64,000 nucleotides of DNA from Kurthia massiliensis. Its GTDB lineage: Bacteria > Bacillota > Bacilli > Bacillales_A > Planococcaceae. The translations under genes and the position numbers were made by a program. Below the pieces are notes generated by a model. It saw only the letters and a program-made list of their open reading frames with translations. It ran no database searches and was not told where the DNA came from. Location of the stretch: positions 177,052 to 241,051 of the forward strand of contig NZ_HE610996.1 in the NCBI RefSeq assembly GCF_000285555.1, written 5' to 3'. Positions 55,018 through 64,000 of the stretch are shown piece after piece; within the stretch, counting starts at the first letter, position 1; each line of letters begins with the position of its first letter.

Positions 55018-55056
55018 AAAAAAGAGGAAATGCACGTTTGGCATTTCCTCTTTTTT
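55018..55056. terminator. Bidirectional terminator between DUF423 and hydrolase genes
   Basis: A perfect 13-bp stem (55021-55033 with 55041-55053), extended by flanking A and T runs, can serve both convergent genes. Confidence 0.9.
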
Positions 55057-55067
55057 TATTGCGCTAA

Positions 55068-55817
55068 TTATTCAGCGTCTGCGTATTCTTCTTCGAAGTC
55101 AGCAATTAAGTTTACAAAGTCTTTTGGTTCTTCTAACATACCAAGGTGACCTGTGTTTGTTAACATCATTTCAACGTATAAGTTGTCTGTTTCGACAGGC
55201 TCAACGATTGTATCTTCTTTACCTTCAATAACTAAAATCGGTGTTTCAGTTGTATCTAATAATTGTTGTTGGTTTGGACGTTGTTTCATTGCTTCAAGCG
55301 CCGCTACTAAGCCTTCTTTAGTGGCACCATTTGCGATTGATTTTGCAAATTCCACATCGCCTGGTTTTGCATCTTTTTTGAAGAATTTTGTAATTGTGTA
55401 ATCCACATAGTGTTCTACACCTTGTTTTGTAATGATTGCTTGTTGGTCATTGCGTTTTGATTTTGTAAGCTCGCTGTCGGCAGCTGGAGAAGAGTAAGCT
55501 AATACCGCTTTCGTAATTGGCATTAATTGTTTTTCAAGTGCTGCAAGTGTGATGTAACCACCTAGAGAATGGCCAACCCAAGTTGCTTCCTCGATACCTT
55601 CTTCTTTTAACACGTTTACGATTTCTTGTGCATAATCGTATACTGTGTACGCTTCTTTTTCCATTACGCTTTCACCATGTCCTGGTAGGTCTACAGCAAT
55701 GACGTCAAAACTTTGTGAAAGTGGTCCAATCACGCGGTCAAAAATTGCTGTGCTTCCTAAAAAACCATGGATGAGAACAAGCGGTGCGCCTGTTCCTTGT
55801 CGTGTATAATGTAACAT
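55068..55817 (-). CDS. Alpha/beta hydrolase
   Basis: The 249-residue hydrolase has the oxyanion segment IHGFLGST, DLPGHGES, the nucleophile Ser in GHSLGG (about 84), the acid in GKEDTIV and the catalytic His in NTGHLGMLEEP. It resembles small esterases/haloperoxidase-like hydrolases and the MenH branch, but no menaquinone gene is near. The substrate is unknown. Confidence 0.82.
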   Translation of the reverse strand: MLHYTRQGTGAPLVLIHGFLGSTAIFDRVIGPLSQSFDVIAVDLPGHGESVMEKEAYTVYDYAQEIVNVLKEEGIEEATWVGHSLGGYITLAALEKQLMPITKAVLAYSSPAADSELTKSKRNDQQAIITKQGVEHYVDYTITKFFKKDAKPGDVEFAKSIANGATKEGLVAALEAMKQRPNQQQLLDTTETPILVIEGKEDTIVEPVETDNLYVEMMLTNTGHLGMLEEPKDFVNLIADFEEEYADAE

Positions 55818-56067
55818 AGCATAGCTCCCTTCAAACTTCCTATATGCTTTTGTATTCCCTACTTTAATTTTAATAAAAACTAACTCGGGTAATTTTGTAT
55901 TCTAAATTGCATAACGCAACCATACTATAATATATCAAAATTCATTAGTAAATAGTGAAATCAAGCACGATTTCTTCTAATTTTATTTAAAAACTCCTCA
56001 TTTACCACGCTTAATTTTTCATATAAAATACATATTTTTTCAGCATTAGTAAATAAAAGGTTGTTTT
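55818..56067. other. AT-rich gap with a 12-base direct repeat
   Basis: No gene is seen. The hydrolase ribosome site and probably its promoter lie at the left end. A 12-base direct repeat, CATTAGTAAATA, occurs at 55943-55954 and 56044-56055; no further element was recognised between them. Confidence 0.4.
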
Positions 56068-56071
56068 GCGC

Positions 56072-56104
56072 AAAAAAAACGCGAACCGTTCTAAACGATC
56101 CACG
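56072..56104 (-). terminator. Terminator of miaB-ricA
   Basis: An imperfect stem of about 10 bp with two G-T pairs (56080-56090 with 56094-56104) is followed on the minus strand by eight T residues. Confidence 0.7.
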
Positions 56105-56112
56105 TTTTCTTA

Positions 56113-56463
56113 CTATTCTTTCGTTAAACGATCATTCATCGTTTTCGTCACGAGTTGGAGTAAGTCATTTACTTCAACTTTTGCTGATTTAAATTGATCG
56201 ACAATCGGCATATTGTCGATTTCTGCTTGCAACGCATCAATTTGCGCTTCTATGTCATGTTGTGCACTATATTTACCGTAGTGTTGTAAATTGACTGCTT
56301 GCTTTTGTAACTGCTTAATTTGCGCAATTTTTTGTTGCACTTTTTGATTACGATCAAGCTGTGCTTCTGCGCGTTTAAAAAACGTCACTTCTTCCGTCTC
56401 ATTCATCATCTCTGCGATTTGACGCGCTTTACGTAAAATATCTTCTTTCGAAAATTCGGGCAT
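56113..56463 (-). CDS. ricA: RicA/YmcA regulatory protein, short form
   Basis: RicA forms the Ric complex with RicF and RicT, needed in Bacillus for mRNA processing by RNase Y and for biofilm and competence control. The 116-residue helical protein matches RicA closely (ETEEVTFFKRAEAQ, QKQAVNLQHY, EVNDLLQLV) but ends at TKE. Bacillus RicA continues for about 26 residues with a Cys-containing tail linked to Fe-S binding; that tail is absent here. Its ATG overlaps the miaB stop (TAATG). Confidence 0.88.
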   Translation of the reverse strand: MPEFSKEDILRKARQIAEMMNETEEVTFFKRAEAQLDRNQKVQQKIAQIKQLQKQAVNLQHYGKYSAQHDIEAQIDALQAEIDNMPIVDQFKSAKVEVNDLLQLVTKTMNDRLTKE

Positions 56464-57980
56464 TAAACCTCCACCTTTTCGACAACTCCGATAAATTCAC
56501 CGTTTAAAGAGTACGTTTTGACATCTGTAACACGTACTTTCACGAGTTTGCCAATAACCTCTTTCGGTGCGCGGAAATTGACGAGTTTATTGCGACGTGT
56601 ATAACCTGCTAACACGTCTTTATTACGTTTACTTTCACCGTCGACTAATACTTCTACAATTTTACCTTCATAGCCTTCAAGTGATTTCGCGCTATATTCC
56701 GATACGACCGCATTTAAACGTTGCAGACGATCTTTTTTCACATCCATCGGCACGTTATCTTGCATTTTCGCAGCTGGCGTACCTTCACGTGGTGAGTAAA
56801 TGTATGTGAACGCCATTTCGAAGCCAACTTCACGATATAGTGATAACGTTTCTTCGAATTGTTCTTCTGTTTCGTTCGGGAAACCGACGATAATATCTGT
56901 TGTTAAAGCAACATCTGGAATCGCCTTCTTAATTTTAGCAACTAATTCTAAATAACGCTCGCGTGTATACTTACGCGCCATAATTTTTAACATACTTGAT
57001 GAACCAGATTGTACTGGTAAGTGAATATGTTCAACTAAGTTACCTTTTTTCGCTAATACTTCGATTAAATAATCATCGAAATCGCGTGGGTGACTCGTCG
57101 TAAAGCGAATACGTGGCACGTCGATTTTACGTAGTTCGTCCATTAAGTGACCTAGACCGTAATCCATGTCTAAATCTTTACCGTAGGCGTTAACGTTTTG
57201 ACCGAGCAATGTAATCTCTTGATAGCCTTGTGCTGCTAGTTCACGTACTTCTTGGATAATGTCTTGTGGTAAGCGGCTACGTTCTTTACCACGTGTATAC
57301 GGTACGATACAGTACGTACAGAACTTATCGCAACCATACATAATGTTTACCCAAGCTTTTGTGCCACCGTTACGTACTTTCGGCATATTTTCAATGACAT
57401 CGCCTTCTTTAGACCAAACGTCAACGACCATTTCTTTCGACATATACGCTTCGTGTAAAATGTCTGGTAGTTTATGAATGTTATGCGTACCGAAAATAAT
57501 ATCGACTTGATCGTACGTTTTCAAAATTTTATTCACGACCGCTTCTTCTTGTGACATACAGCCACAAACACCTAATAGTAAATCTGGATTTTTCGTTTTC
57601 AATGGTTTTAAGTGACCAAGTTCACCGAATACGCGGTTTTCTGCATTTTCACGGATCGCACACGTATTTAATAAAATGACGTTTGCTTCGTTCACGTCTT
57701 CTGTCGCTTCATAACCTAAACTTTCAAAAATACCAGCCATTACTTCTGTATCGTGGACATTCATTTGGCAACCGAACGTACGGATTAAAAATTTACGACC
57801 ATTCCCCATACCTTCAAACTGTGGGTTGATATTAAATTTTTCGTACTCGACTTCTTCTTTACCGCGCTTTTTCGCATCTTTTAATGAAGGTGCTTGAAAA
57901 TACGCGCTATAGTCTTTCGTCGGTTGTAGTGGTTTGAACGGCTTCGCCTGATCGTTCAATTTACGTTGTTCTTCGTTCAT
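56463..57980 (-). CDS. miaB: tRNA methylthiotransferase MiaB
   Basis: MiaB is a radical-SAM enzyme that adds the 2-methylthio group to i6A37. The 505-residue protein has an N-terminal UPF0004 domain with Cys ligands (FGCQMN, NTCAIRE, CGCM), the radical-SAM motif CDKFCTYC and a C-terminal TRAM domain. It starts after GAGGGGG and is coupled to ricA. Confidence 0.96.
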   Translation of the reverse strand: MNEEQRKLNDQAKPFKPLQPTKDYSAYFQAPSLKDAKKRGKEEVEYEKFNINPQFEGMGNGRKFLIRTFGCQMNVHDTEVMAGIFESLGYEATEDVNEANVILLNTCAIRENAENRVFGELGHLKPLKTKNPDLLLGVCGCMSQEEAVVNKILKTYDQVDIIFGTHNIHKLPDILHEAYMSKEMVVDVWSKEGDVIENMPKVRNGGTKAWVNIMYGCDKFCTYCIVPYTRGKERSRLPQDIIQEVRELAAQGYQEITLLGQNVNAYGKDLDMDYGLGHLMDELRKIDVPRIRFTTSHPRDFDDYLIEVLAKKGNLVEHIHLPVQSGSSSMLKIMARKYTRERYLELVAKIKKAIPDVALTTDIIVGFPNETEEQFEETLSLYREVGFEMAFTYIYSPREGTPAAKMQDNVPMDVKKDRLQRLNAVVSEYSAKSLEGYEGKIVEVLVDGESKRNKDVLAGYTRRNKLVNFRAPKEVIGKLVKVRVTDVKTYSLNGEFIGVVEKVEV

Positions 57981-58011
57981 CGTTTATATTCCCCCTCAAA
58001 TCATCCTTCTT

Positions 58012-58040
58012 ATTATACGGAATTCGTGGGCGTTTGGAAA
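58012..58040 (-). promoter_or_regulatory. miaB promoter
   Basis: On the minus strand a -35 TTTCCA (58035-58040), a 17-base spacer and a -10 TATAAT (58012-58017) precede miaB. Confidence 0.5.
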
Positions 58041-58044
58041 CGAT

Positions 58045-59397
58045 TTAAGTCAAGTACGCCTGTTGCATCGCTTTGTAGTCAAGCTTCCCTGTATGCAAAT
58101 GAGGCAATTCCTCTACGCTATAAACGGCGACTTGGCTGTCATGTAATGTGTAGCGCTGTGTTAAAAACTGTTGAATGACGAATTCATTCGCACCGACGAC
58201 GACGGCAACGAGTTGCGTATCATTGCCGACACATGCCACAGTTACACCGAATTTTTGCGCAATCGTTTTTTCCACGTCATGTAAATTGATACGCAATCCT
58301 TTAATTTTAATAAAACTTTTCAACCGTCCGATAAGCGTCGCATATCCTTCGTCATCAATCGTCGCAACATCGCCTGTCGCCAAACGACCTCCGTACTCAT
58401 CATCTTTTGCTAAATCTTCTGCACCTAACGCATAACCCATCATGACATTTTTACCGTAGTAAATTAATTCCCCATTTTCCGCCACTTCAAATCGACCACC
58501 TGGTATAGGAACACCAATCGTCCCAATTTTGTCCGCTAGTCTGTCATACGGCACATACGCGATACGTGGAGATGCTTCAGTTTGACCGTACATCACATAA
58601 AAACGACGATTCGTTTGCATCGCATATTGATTAAATTTATCGACTAAATACGTATCTAAATGACCGCCCGCTTGTGTCATCACTTTTAACGATGGCAGTG
58701 ACATATCAAAAAAGCCAAGGCGATTCAACATTTGATACGTGAACGGCACACCTGCAATTGATGTACCTTCGAACTCTTTTAAAAAATACCAAAATGACGG
58801 TAGTTTCACACTTTTTGTCGTTAGTAACATCGTCGCCCCGACTTGCAAGTGACTGTTTACAATCGAAATACCGTATGAATACGATAGCGGTAAATTAATA
58901 ACGGGACGATCTTCGTCTGTTATTTGTAAATAGTCGACAATTGATTCCGCGTTTGCTTGTATATTTTGATACGATAAGCGCACATATTTCGGACTACCCG
59001 TCGTCCCAGATGTACTCAATAGTAACGCTAACTGCGGATGCACATCGTATGTCGGTAAAACGCGTTTTTTCCAAAATTGCTCCGTAATTTCATCGTATGC
59101 ATCATGGCTCACTGCTCCGAGTAAAAATGCAGGTGCGTATCGGTCGACGATTTGTGCTAACACATCTGCCTCTATTCCATCGTTTAATAACATGACCGCA
59201 TGCCCTGCTTGTAACGCTGCCACGTAATGGACAATCGTTTTATAATCATTGCGGCAAACGATGCCGACAAGTCCTTTTTGCGGCAATGTTAACATGCTGA
59301 CGATATGTGCAGCATCTGCAGCTAAATCAGCATATGTATAACTAGCCGTCGCTTTTTGTACGGCTATTTTATTTGAAGCTTCAATTTCAAAAAACAT
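58045..59397 (-). CDS. Stand-alone AMP-forming acyl-CoA synthetase / ANL ligase
   Basis: The 450-residue adenylating enzyme has the P-loop-like motif LSTSGTTGSPKYV, the A5 segment YGQTEASPRI, ATGDVA, the hinge region IGRLKSFIKIKGLRI and the catalytic Lys in HTGKLDYKA. The substrate is not evident; carboxylic acid activation to acyl-CoA or to a carrier is possible. No carrier-protein or thioesterase gene is adjacent. ATG 59397 follows GGGGGA; the longer frame starts before that site. It follows the TDT transporter gene, separated by a terminator. Confidence 0.85.
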   Translation of the reverse strand: MFFEIEASNKIAVQKATASYTYADLAADAAHIVSMLTLPQKGLVGIVCRNDYKTIVHYVAALQAGHAVMLLNDGIEADVLAQIVDRYAPAFLLGAVSHDAYDEITEQFWKKRVLPTYDVHPQLALLLSTSGTTGSPKYVRLSYQNIQANAESIVDYLQITDEDRPVINLPLSYSYGISIVNSHLQVGATMLLTTKSVKLPSFWYFLKEFEGTSIAGVPFTYQMLNRLGFFDMSLPSLKVMTQAGGHLDTYLVDKFNQYAMQTNRRFYVMYGQTEASPRIAYVPYDRLADKIGTIGVPIPGGRFEVAENGELIYYGKNVMMGYALGAEDLAKDDEYGGRLATGDVATIDDEGYATLIGRLKSFIKIKGLRINLHDVEKTIAQKFGVTVACVGNDTQLVAVVVGANEFVIQQFLTQRYTLHDSQVAVYSVEELPHLHTGKLDYKAMQQAYLT

Positions 59398-59466
59398 ACG
59401 AATCCCCCATTCATTCAATATGTACATTTTAAGTCAATTTTCTTAATTTTCATACTTTTATCTATA

Positions 59467-59500
59467 TAAAAAAACTGAAACCCCGAAAGATTTCAGTTTT
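59467..59500 (-). terminator. Terminator of the TDT transporter gene
   Basis: A perfect 10-bp stem (59471-59480 with 59491-59500) is followed on the minus strand by a T-run. Confidence 0.85.
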
Positions 59501-59504
59501 GACG

Positions 59505-60437
59505 TTATACACTTGCCATTGATGTCGCACGCATTTGCTTGTACATATGCACCCCGTAACGAATCGTTACATACGTCACAAGTGCAAAGGCAATGAATAT
59601 TTCTACGCTGACGAGTAATTGTGCCACGACATTCGTCACTTCTAAATACGACAAAACATTCATTAACGCTGTCGCACTAATGACGAATGGAAATGTTAAT
59701 GCCGCGTACGTTGGGAAAAATGGTAGTTTTAAAATGTTCGGTAGTTGTGTTAAAACGTAGCCGTACAATAGTTGTGCACACGTAATACCGATTATGACGA
59801 CCACCGCTTTTGGTGCTGAAGCATGGGCGATATAACCTGCTGTAATGAGCGAGGCTGGTGCTGCTAAAATACCCATTAGCGGACGTGTTGGCGTCGGTAA
59901 CCCATATGTCGCTATTCGCTTGAATAATAGCGGAATGAATAGTAGCGCAAAGCCAATACAAGCCCACGTCACAAAGGTCATCAGCATCGATAAACGGTCT
60001 CCTGCTGTAAGCGGCATGACGCCCATTCCGATATACATAATGAACCAACTTGGATAAACATCTTTTAAATGCACTTCTACTTTGACGACGAAGCGGTACG
60101 TAAAGTAAATCATCAGTGCAAAATGGGCGAACATCGCTGCATACCAAATGACTTCCCAAAACGTGTGTGTCATCCATAAACTACTTAACACCATGAAGGC
60201 CATCGTCCACGTTGGCATGACTGCCACGATCATCGCATTGTACATATCGTTTAAAATGGCCTCAGGTGCCAAGACGATTTTTAATATTAATCCTATAACA
60301 ATGACACTACCGACGGCAATCATCACGTAACTAACGGTCGTCATATTTATTGATAATAATAATTTAGCAAATGAAAAGAGAGCGAGTACAACGCCTCCGA
60401 TAGGCAATGGTAAACATTGAATTTTTTCTTTCATCAT
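59505..60437 (-). CDS. TDT-family transporter (TehA/SLAC1-like)
   Basis: The 310-residue protein has ten membrane helices and the family features LPLPIGGVVLALFSFAKL at the N-terminus and YPSWFIMYIGMG in the middle. TDT proteins are anion channels or exporters (C4-dicarboxylates, sulfite, tellurite resistance). The substrate here is not known. It is divergent from a LysR gene, its likely regulator. AAGGA precedes the start. Confidence 0.85.
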   Translation of the reverse strand: MMKEKIQCLPLPIGGVVLALFSFAKLLLSINMTTVSYVMIAVGSVIVIGLILKIVLAPEAILNDMYNAMIVAVMPTWTMAFMVLSSLWMTHTFWEVIWYAAMFAHFALMIYFTYRFVVKVEVHLKDVYPSWFIMYIGMGVMPLTAGDRLSMLMTFVTWACIGFALLFIPLLFKRIATYGLPTPTRPLMGILAAPASLITAGYIAHASAPKAVVVIIGITCAQLLYGYVLTQLPNILKLPFFPTYAALTFPFVISATALMNVLSYLEVTNVVAQLLVSVEIFIAFALVTYVTIRYGVHMYKQMRATSMASV

Positions 60438-60545
60438 CGTTCAATCCTTTCTCGTTGCCTTTAGTATATAAGTTTTTCTTTCATTTGAAAAATACATCAT
60501 TTAAATTATAATTATTGGAAAAGCCAATAATTAAGAGGTGCATAC

Positions 60546-61355
60546 ATGCTAGAACATTTAAAGATATTCATTAAAGTATATGAACAACGTAATTTTACGA
60601 AAGCATCAGAGTTGTTGTTCATTTCACAGCCGACGATTTCTACACGCATTAAGCAACTCGAACAACAATTGCAAACGCATTTTTTTATTCGAAAGGGGCC
60701 AAAAAGTATCGTGCCGACAGAAGCTGCGCATACGTTTTATCAATATGCTTTAAAAGCTGTTGATGATTTCAATCAAACAGTTGAGGCACTTCACGAAGAA
60801 CCACGCACGCGTTGTCATATCGCTTGTTCGAATACGATTGCCATTCATTATTTCCCGCAAACTTTCCCATCGCTCGTCGCACAATTTCCGGCGGTCGATT
60901 TTAAATTATCGCTCTACAACTCTGCTGAAGTCGTAGAAGGCGTTAAACAACACCACGTCGACATTGGACTGATTGAAAAACCGATCGACACTTATCCGCT
61001 TCAAAAAACAGCATTAACGACTGATGAACTCGTATTAGCAGGTAATGTTGATAGTCCGTATTGGCTCATGCGCGAAACCGATTCCGGCGTTCATTTTTTT
61101 AATGAGTTGTACATTGCTGAACATAATATGAACGTGCAATTTATTTATTTAAATAGCAATGAAGTAATCGTCGAGTTGTTGAAACAAGGTTTTGGTAAAA
61201 CGATTTTATCGAAAAAAGGATTACCAACGTCCATTCCGACAGAGAAGCTTTCTGAACGTTATTTGCGAACGCTTTACGTATTGTCACGCGAAGACTTACC
61301 ACCACAAACAGCCGATGTATACAACGCTATCGTACAAGCGTTTTCAAGCATATAA
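60546..61355 (+). CDS. LysR-family regulator divergent from the TDT transporter
   Basis: The 269-residue LysR regulator has an N-terminal HTH (FTKASELLFISQPTISTRIKQLE, about 17-39) and a somewhat short effector domain. The divergent arrangement with the TDT transporter suggests it controls that gene in response to the transported anion. AAGAGGTG precedes the ATG. Confidence 0.87.
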   Translation: MLEHLKIFIKVYEQRNFTKASELLFISQPTISTRIKQLEQQLQTHFFIRKGPKSIVPTEAAHTFYQYALKAVDDFNQTVEALHEEPRTRCHIACSNTIAIHYFPQTFPSLVAQFPAVDFKLSLYNSAEVVEGVKQHHVDIGLIEKPIDTYPLQKTALTTDELVLAGNVDSPYWLMRETDSGVHFFNELYIAEHNMNVQFIYLNSNEVIVELLKQGFGKTILSKKGLPTSIPTEKLSERYLRTLYVLSREDLPPQTADVYNAIVQAFSSI

Positions 61356-61391
61356 AAAGGCACTGCGCTAATAATGCGCAATGCCTTTTTT
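61354..61391. terminator. Bidirectional terminator between the LysR gene and korB
   Basis: A 15-bp stem with one mismatch (61354-61368 with 61376-61390) is bordered by A and T runs. Confidence 0.85.
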
Positions 61392-61396
61392 TCGTC

Positions 61397-62263
61397 TTAC
61401 ATAAATTCTTTCATTAACTCGTCAAGTTTATCTTCGCCTAGTTCAAGGTCCGCATATGTTAATGCTTCTTCTGAATAGCCGATTGCTTTATCTTGATAAG
61501 AAGTTGTTTCTGTATCTTGATAAATGATACCTGTTACAAGACCTTCATGTTCCATCACCGTTTGCATCGCTTGCTCACGGTTTGAATTGTCATAGCCTTC
61601 GATATCTGCTAATTTTGTTAAGTTTTCTTTGAACCAATCGTATGTGTTTACTTTGTTGTATGTTACACATGGTGAGAATACGTTGATGAATGAGAAGCCT
61701 TTATGTTTCATACCTGCTTCGATCATCGCTGTCAGTTCTTTTAAGTCTGTTGAGAAGCCTTGTGCCACGAATGTCGCACCTGCAGAAAGTGCCACTTCAA
61801 GTGGTTTTAACGATGGCTCAATTGCGCCACCTGGTGTTGATTTCGTAATGAAACCAGCAGCAGAACGTGGAGACGTTTGACCTTTCGTTAAACCGTAAAT
61901 TTGGTTATCCATGACGATATATGTCACGTCGATGTTACGACGGATTGAGTGAATTGTATGACCCATACCGATAGCGAAACCATCACCGTCACCACCAGTG
62001 GCGATAACGTTTAAGTCACGGTTCGCAAGTTTAAGTCCTTGTGCGATTGGTAACGCACGACCGTGAATACCGTGTAAGCCGTAAGCATTAATATAGCCTG
62101 ATAGACGACCTGAGCAACCGATACCTGATACGACCGCAAGTTCATGCGGTTGTAGTTCTAAGTTTGCTGCTGCACGTTGAATCGATGCTTGTACCGAGAA
62201 ATCACCGCACCCTGGACACCAGTTTGGTTTAATTGTATTACGGAAATCTTTAAATGTTACCAT
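61397..62263 (-). CDS. korB: 2-oxoacid:ferredoxin oxidoreductase, beta subunit
   Basis: This TPP-binding subunit of a CoA-dependent 2-oxoacid oxidoreductase, probably for 2-oxoglutarate, reduces ferredoxin. The 288-residue protein has the Fe-S/TPP segment NWCPGCGDF, the TPP motif GGDGDGFAIGMGH and YIVMDNQIYGLTKGQTSP. It overlaps korA by 14 bases. The pair precedes miaB in Staphylococcus as well. Confidence 0.93.
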   Translation of the reverse strand: MVTFKDFRNTIKPNWCPGCGDFSVQASIQRAAANLELQPHELAVVSGIGCSGRLSGYINAYGLHGIHGRALPIAQGLKLANRDLNVIATGGDGDGFAIGMGHTIHSIRRNIDVTYIVMDNQIYGLTKGQTSPRSAAGFITKSTPGGAIEPSLKPLEVALSAGATFVAQGFSTDLKELTAMIEAGMKHKGFSFINVFSPCVTYNKVNTYDWFKENLTKLADIEGYDNSNREQAMQTVMEHEGLVTGIIYQDTETTSYQDKAIGYSEEALTYADLELGEDKLDELMKEFM

Positions 62264-64000
62264 CTGTTAGCAACTCCTTTACGCGACCTAACAGTTCGTT
62301 CGGTAAGAATGGTGTACCATCATATTTTGTTAGGCTCACAATTTTGTCGTGGATACCCATGTTCATTTTCATAATGCTCGCAAGTTGACCTGTCGCATTG
62401 TTTTCAACGACAACAACCTTTTTCGCTTTGTCAGTTAATGCTTTTAGTTCTTCCACTGGGAATGGGTGAATTAAACGAATGTGGGCATGGTTCGCACGAA
62501 TGCCTTGTTCGTCTAATACTGGACGAATTTCTTCAATCGCCCCACGTGTCGAACCGAAACCGACGATTAATACGTCTGCTTCGTCATTTGGCGCATCTGT
62601 GTAAACAGGTGTTTCAAATTCGACGTAGTTTAATTTACGGAAACGTTTGTCCATTTGCGCTAAGCGATTTGCTGGCGCTTCAGAAGGTGTACCGATTTCA
62701 GAGTGTTCAACACCTGTTACGTGGTGAATACCGTATTGTTGACCTGGTACGACACGTGGTGATACACCGTCTTCTGTTACTTCATAACGTTTGAAGTATG
62801 CTTTTTCTTCAAGCTCAGGAAGTTCTCCTAAGTTTAATTTACCGCGTTTAATTGATACTTTGCTGTAATCAAATGGTTCTACTGTTTGCTTACCAAGTGA
62901 TAGTTGTAAGTCAGATAGTAAAATAACCGGTAATTGTAATTGATCAGCGATGTTAAACGCTTGAATTGTATCGTAAAATGCTTCTTCACCTGTAGATGGT
63001 GCGATAATTACTTTCGGAATTTCACCATGTGTACCGTAAAGCATTGCGAATAAATCTGATTGTTCTTGTTTTGTTGGTAAACCAGTTGATGGGCCACCAC
63101 GTTGCGTATCAACGACAACGAGTGGTGTTTCTGTCATACCAGCTAAACCAAGACCTTCCATCATTAGTGACAAACCAGGACCAGCTGATGCCGTAAATGC
63201 ACGTGCACCACCGTATGAAGCACCGATTGCCATTGTGACAGCTGCGATTTCGTCTTCTGTTTGAACAACGACGCCGCCGACTTTTGGCATTTTTTTCGTT
63301 AAGTACTCCATAATTTCTGAAGCAGGTGTAATTGGGTAAGCACTCATCACACGAGAGCCTGCCGCAAGTGCACCTAATGCAATCGCTTCATTACCGATCA
63401 TGAATAAACGATGTTTACCATCGCCTGCTGCAAGCTCGAATTGCCCTTCTTCTTTGCCAGCTTCCGCTAATAAATCGTGCATGATTTTGTGCCCTTGTGC
63501 GATTGCTTCCATGTTGTTAGCAACGACTTCTTCACCTTTACGGCCAAAGATTTCGTCGACAACGCTTTGGAATACTGTATCTTCTAAGTTCATTAATGCA
63601 GCTGTCGCACCGATTGCGACCATGTTTTTCATTAATGTTGTACCTAGTTCTTTTGCTGTTGCTGTGAAAGGTACGATATACATCGTTGCTTCACAGTCTT
63701 CCGGTTTTACCGGTTTGAATTTTGCATCGGCTAAAATGACGCCATCTGCATGTAATTCTTTATAGTTAACGTCGATTGTTTCTTGGTCAAATGCAACAAG
63801 AATATCGTTATCGTCTGGAATCGTATGCACCGCAGTTGTGCGTACGTTAATTTTATTGTTCGTATGGCCACCTTTAATACGAGAAGAGAAATGACGGTAA
63901 CCGTATAGGTGATAACCTAGACGATTCATCGCTGTTGAGAAAATCTCACCAGTTGATTCGATCCCTTCCCCTTGTTGCCCACCGACTTTCCATGAAAGTT
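62250..64000 (-). CDS. korA: 2-oxoacid:ferredoxin oxidoreductase, alpha subunit (runs off the right edge)
   Basis: The gamma-type domain is at the N-terminus and the alpha domain after it, as in fused KorA. The open frame continues without a stop from ATG 63929 to the window end, and the extra residues (SWKVGGQQGEGIESTGEIF) are the conserved N-terminus of the gamma domain. The true start therefore lies a few codons beyond 64000. Later motifs are HFSSRIKGGHTNN, TPASEIMEY, QTEDEIAAV and DTQRGGPSTGLPTK. Confidence 0.92.
   Translation of the reverse strand, partial: LSWKVGGQQGEGIESTGEIFSTAMNRLGYHLYGYRHFSSRIKGGHTNNKINVRTTAVHTIPDDNDILVAFDQETIDVNYKELHADGVILADAKFKPVKPEDCEATMYIVPFTATAKELGTTLMKNMVAIGATAALMNLEDTVFQSVVDEIFGRKGEEVVANNMEAIAQGHKIMHDLLAEAGKEEGQFELAAGDGKHRLFMIGNEAIALGALAAGSRVMSAYPITPASEIMEYLTKKMPKVGGVVVQTEDEIAAVTMAIGASYGGARAFTASAGPGLSLMMEGLGLAGMTETPLVVVDTQRGGPSTGLPTKQEQSDLFAMLYGTHGEIPKVIIAPSTGEEAFYDTIQAFNIADQLQLPVILLSDLQLSLGKQTVEPFDYSKVSIKRGKLNLGELPELEEKAYFKRYEVTEDGVSPRVVPGQQYGIHHVTGVEHSEIGTPSEAPANRLAQMDKRFRKLNYVEFETPVYTDAPNDEADVLIVGFGSTRGAIEEIRPVLDEQGIRANHAHIRLIHPFPVEELKALTDKAKKVVVVENNATGQLASIMKMNMGIHDKIVSLTKYDGTPFLPNELLGRVKELLTDGNI

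Noticed and set aside
59677..60177. 166-residue minus-strand open frame
   Set aside because: It is another frame of the TDT transporter gene; the transporter frame has ten helices and family motifs.

Overview
The window is about 64 kb of ordinary chromosome from a low-to-mid GC Bacillota, most likely an asporogenous member of Bacillales near the Planococcaceae/Caryophanaceae or Staphylococcaceae. The evidence is gene order. The stretch resE-resD-resC-resB-resA-rluB-scpB-scpA-DUF309-ribT-lysA-pdp-deoB-xerD-fur-nudF-yqkF-yqkK-yneF-tkt-ynzC-yneA-lexA follows the Bacillus subtilis backbone, but the sporulation genes normally interleaved there (spmAB, the spoIIA operon with dacF, spoIIM, sirA, and cotE next to mutS) are absent. 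The second half (korAB, miaB-ricA, mutS-mutL, glpD, lysophospholipase, miaA-hfq, bsaA, ynbB-like, glnR-glnA) follows the order I recall from Staphylococcus aureus. No tRNA, rRNA, insertion sequence, prophage or CRISPR array was seen.

Layout. Bases 1-6.6 kb hold transport and envelope genes: a NorA-like pump, a CwlO-like NlpC/P60 hydrolase, a phosphoesterase, a LysR regulator, bioY, and ribU under an FMN riboswitch. Bases 6.6-23.7 kb hold cytochrome c maturation (resABC) with its two-component system (resDE), chromosome segregation (scpAB, xerD), nucleoside and lysine metabolism, and iron regulation. Bases 23.8-27.6 kb hold tkt and the SOS pair yneA/lexA around a shared operator region with three LexA boxes. 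Bases 27.7-31.9 kb hold an amino-acid permease, a secreted 5'-nucleotidase and a DUF4309 lipoprotein. Bases 31.97-32.27 kb hold a complete cobalamin-riboswitch transcription unit (promoter, aptamer, terminator) with no coding gene after it.

Bases 32.3-38.4 kb hold bsaA, a 671-residue coiled-coil/FRG-domain protein, an Ig-like small protein, the glnRA operon with two GlnR boxes, and a PLP enzyme. Bases 38.5-45.5 kb are the most accessory-looking part: a TRIC-type channel, a divergent CorA-superfamily protein paired with a stress-type SDR, and a 3-hydroxybutyrate utilisation operon (GntP-family permease, 3-hydroxyacyl-CoA dehydrogenase, 3-hydroxybutyrate dehydrogenase) ending in a CBS-PAS-Fis regulator that lacks the AAA+ domain such proteins normally carry. 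Bases 45.7-58 kb hold RNA and DNA maintenance genes (hfq, miaA, mutL, mutS, miaB, ricA) with glpD. The end holds an acyl-adenylating enzyme, a TDT-family transporter with a divergent LysR gene, and korB with korA running off the right edge.

The observations most worth following are the gene-less B12 riboswitch unit, the regulator without AAA+, the FRG protein with a palindrome at its promoter, the three-copy 12-residue repeat inserted near the MutS C-terminus, and the GMN-motif protein. Several start codons were moved from the longest open frame to an internal ATG, GTG or TTG because the longest frame began inside or before a clear Shine-Dalgarno sequence.
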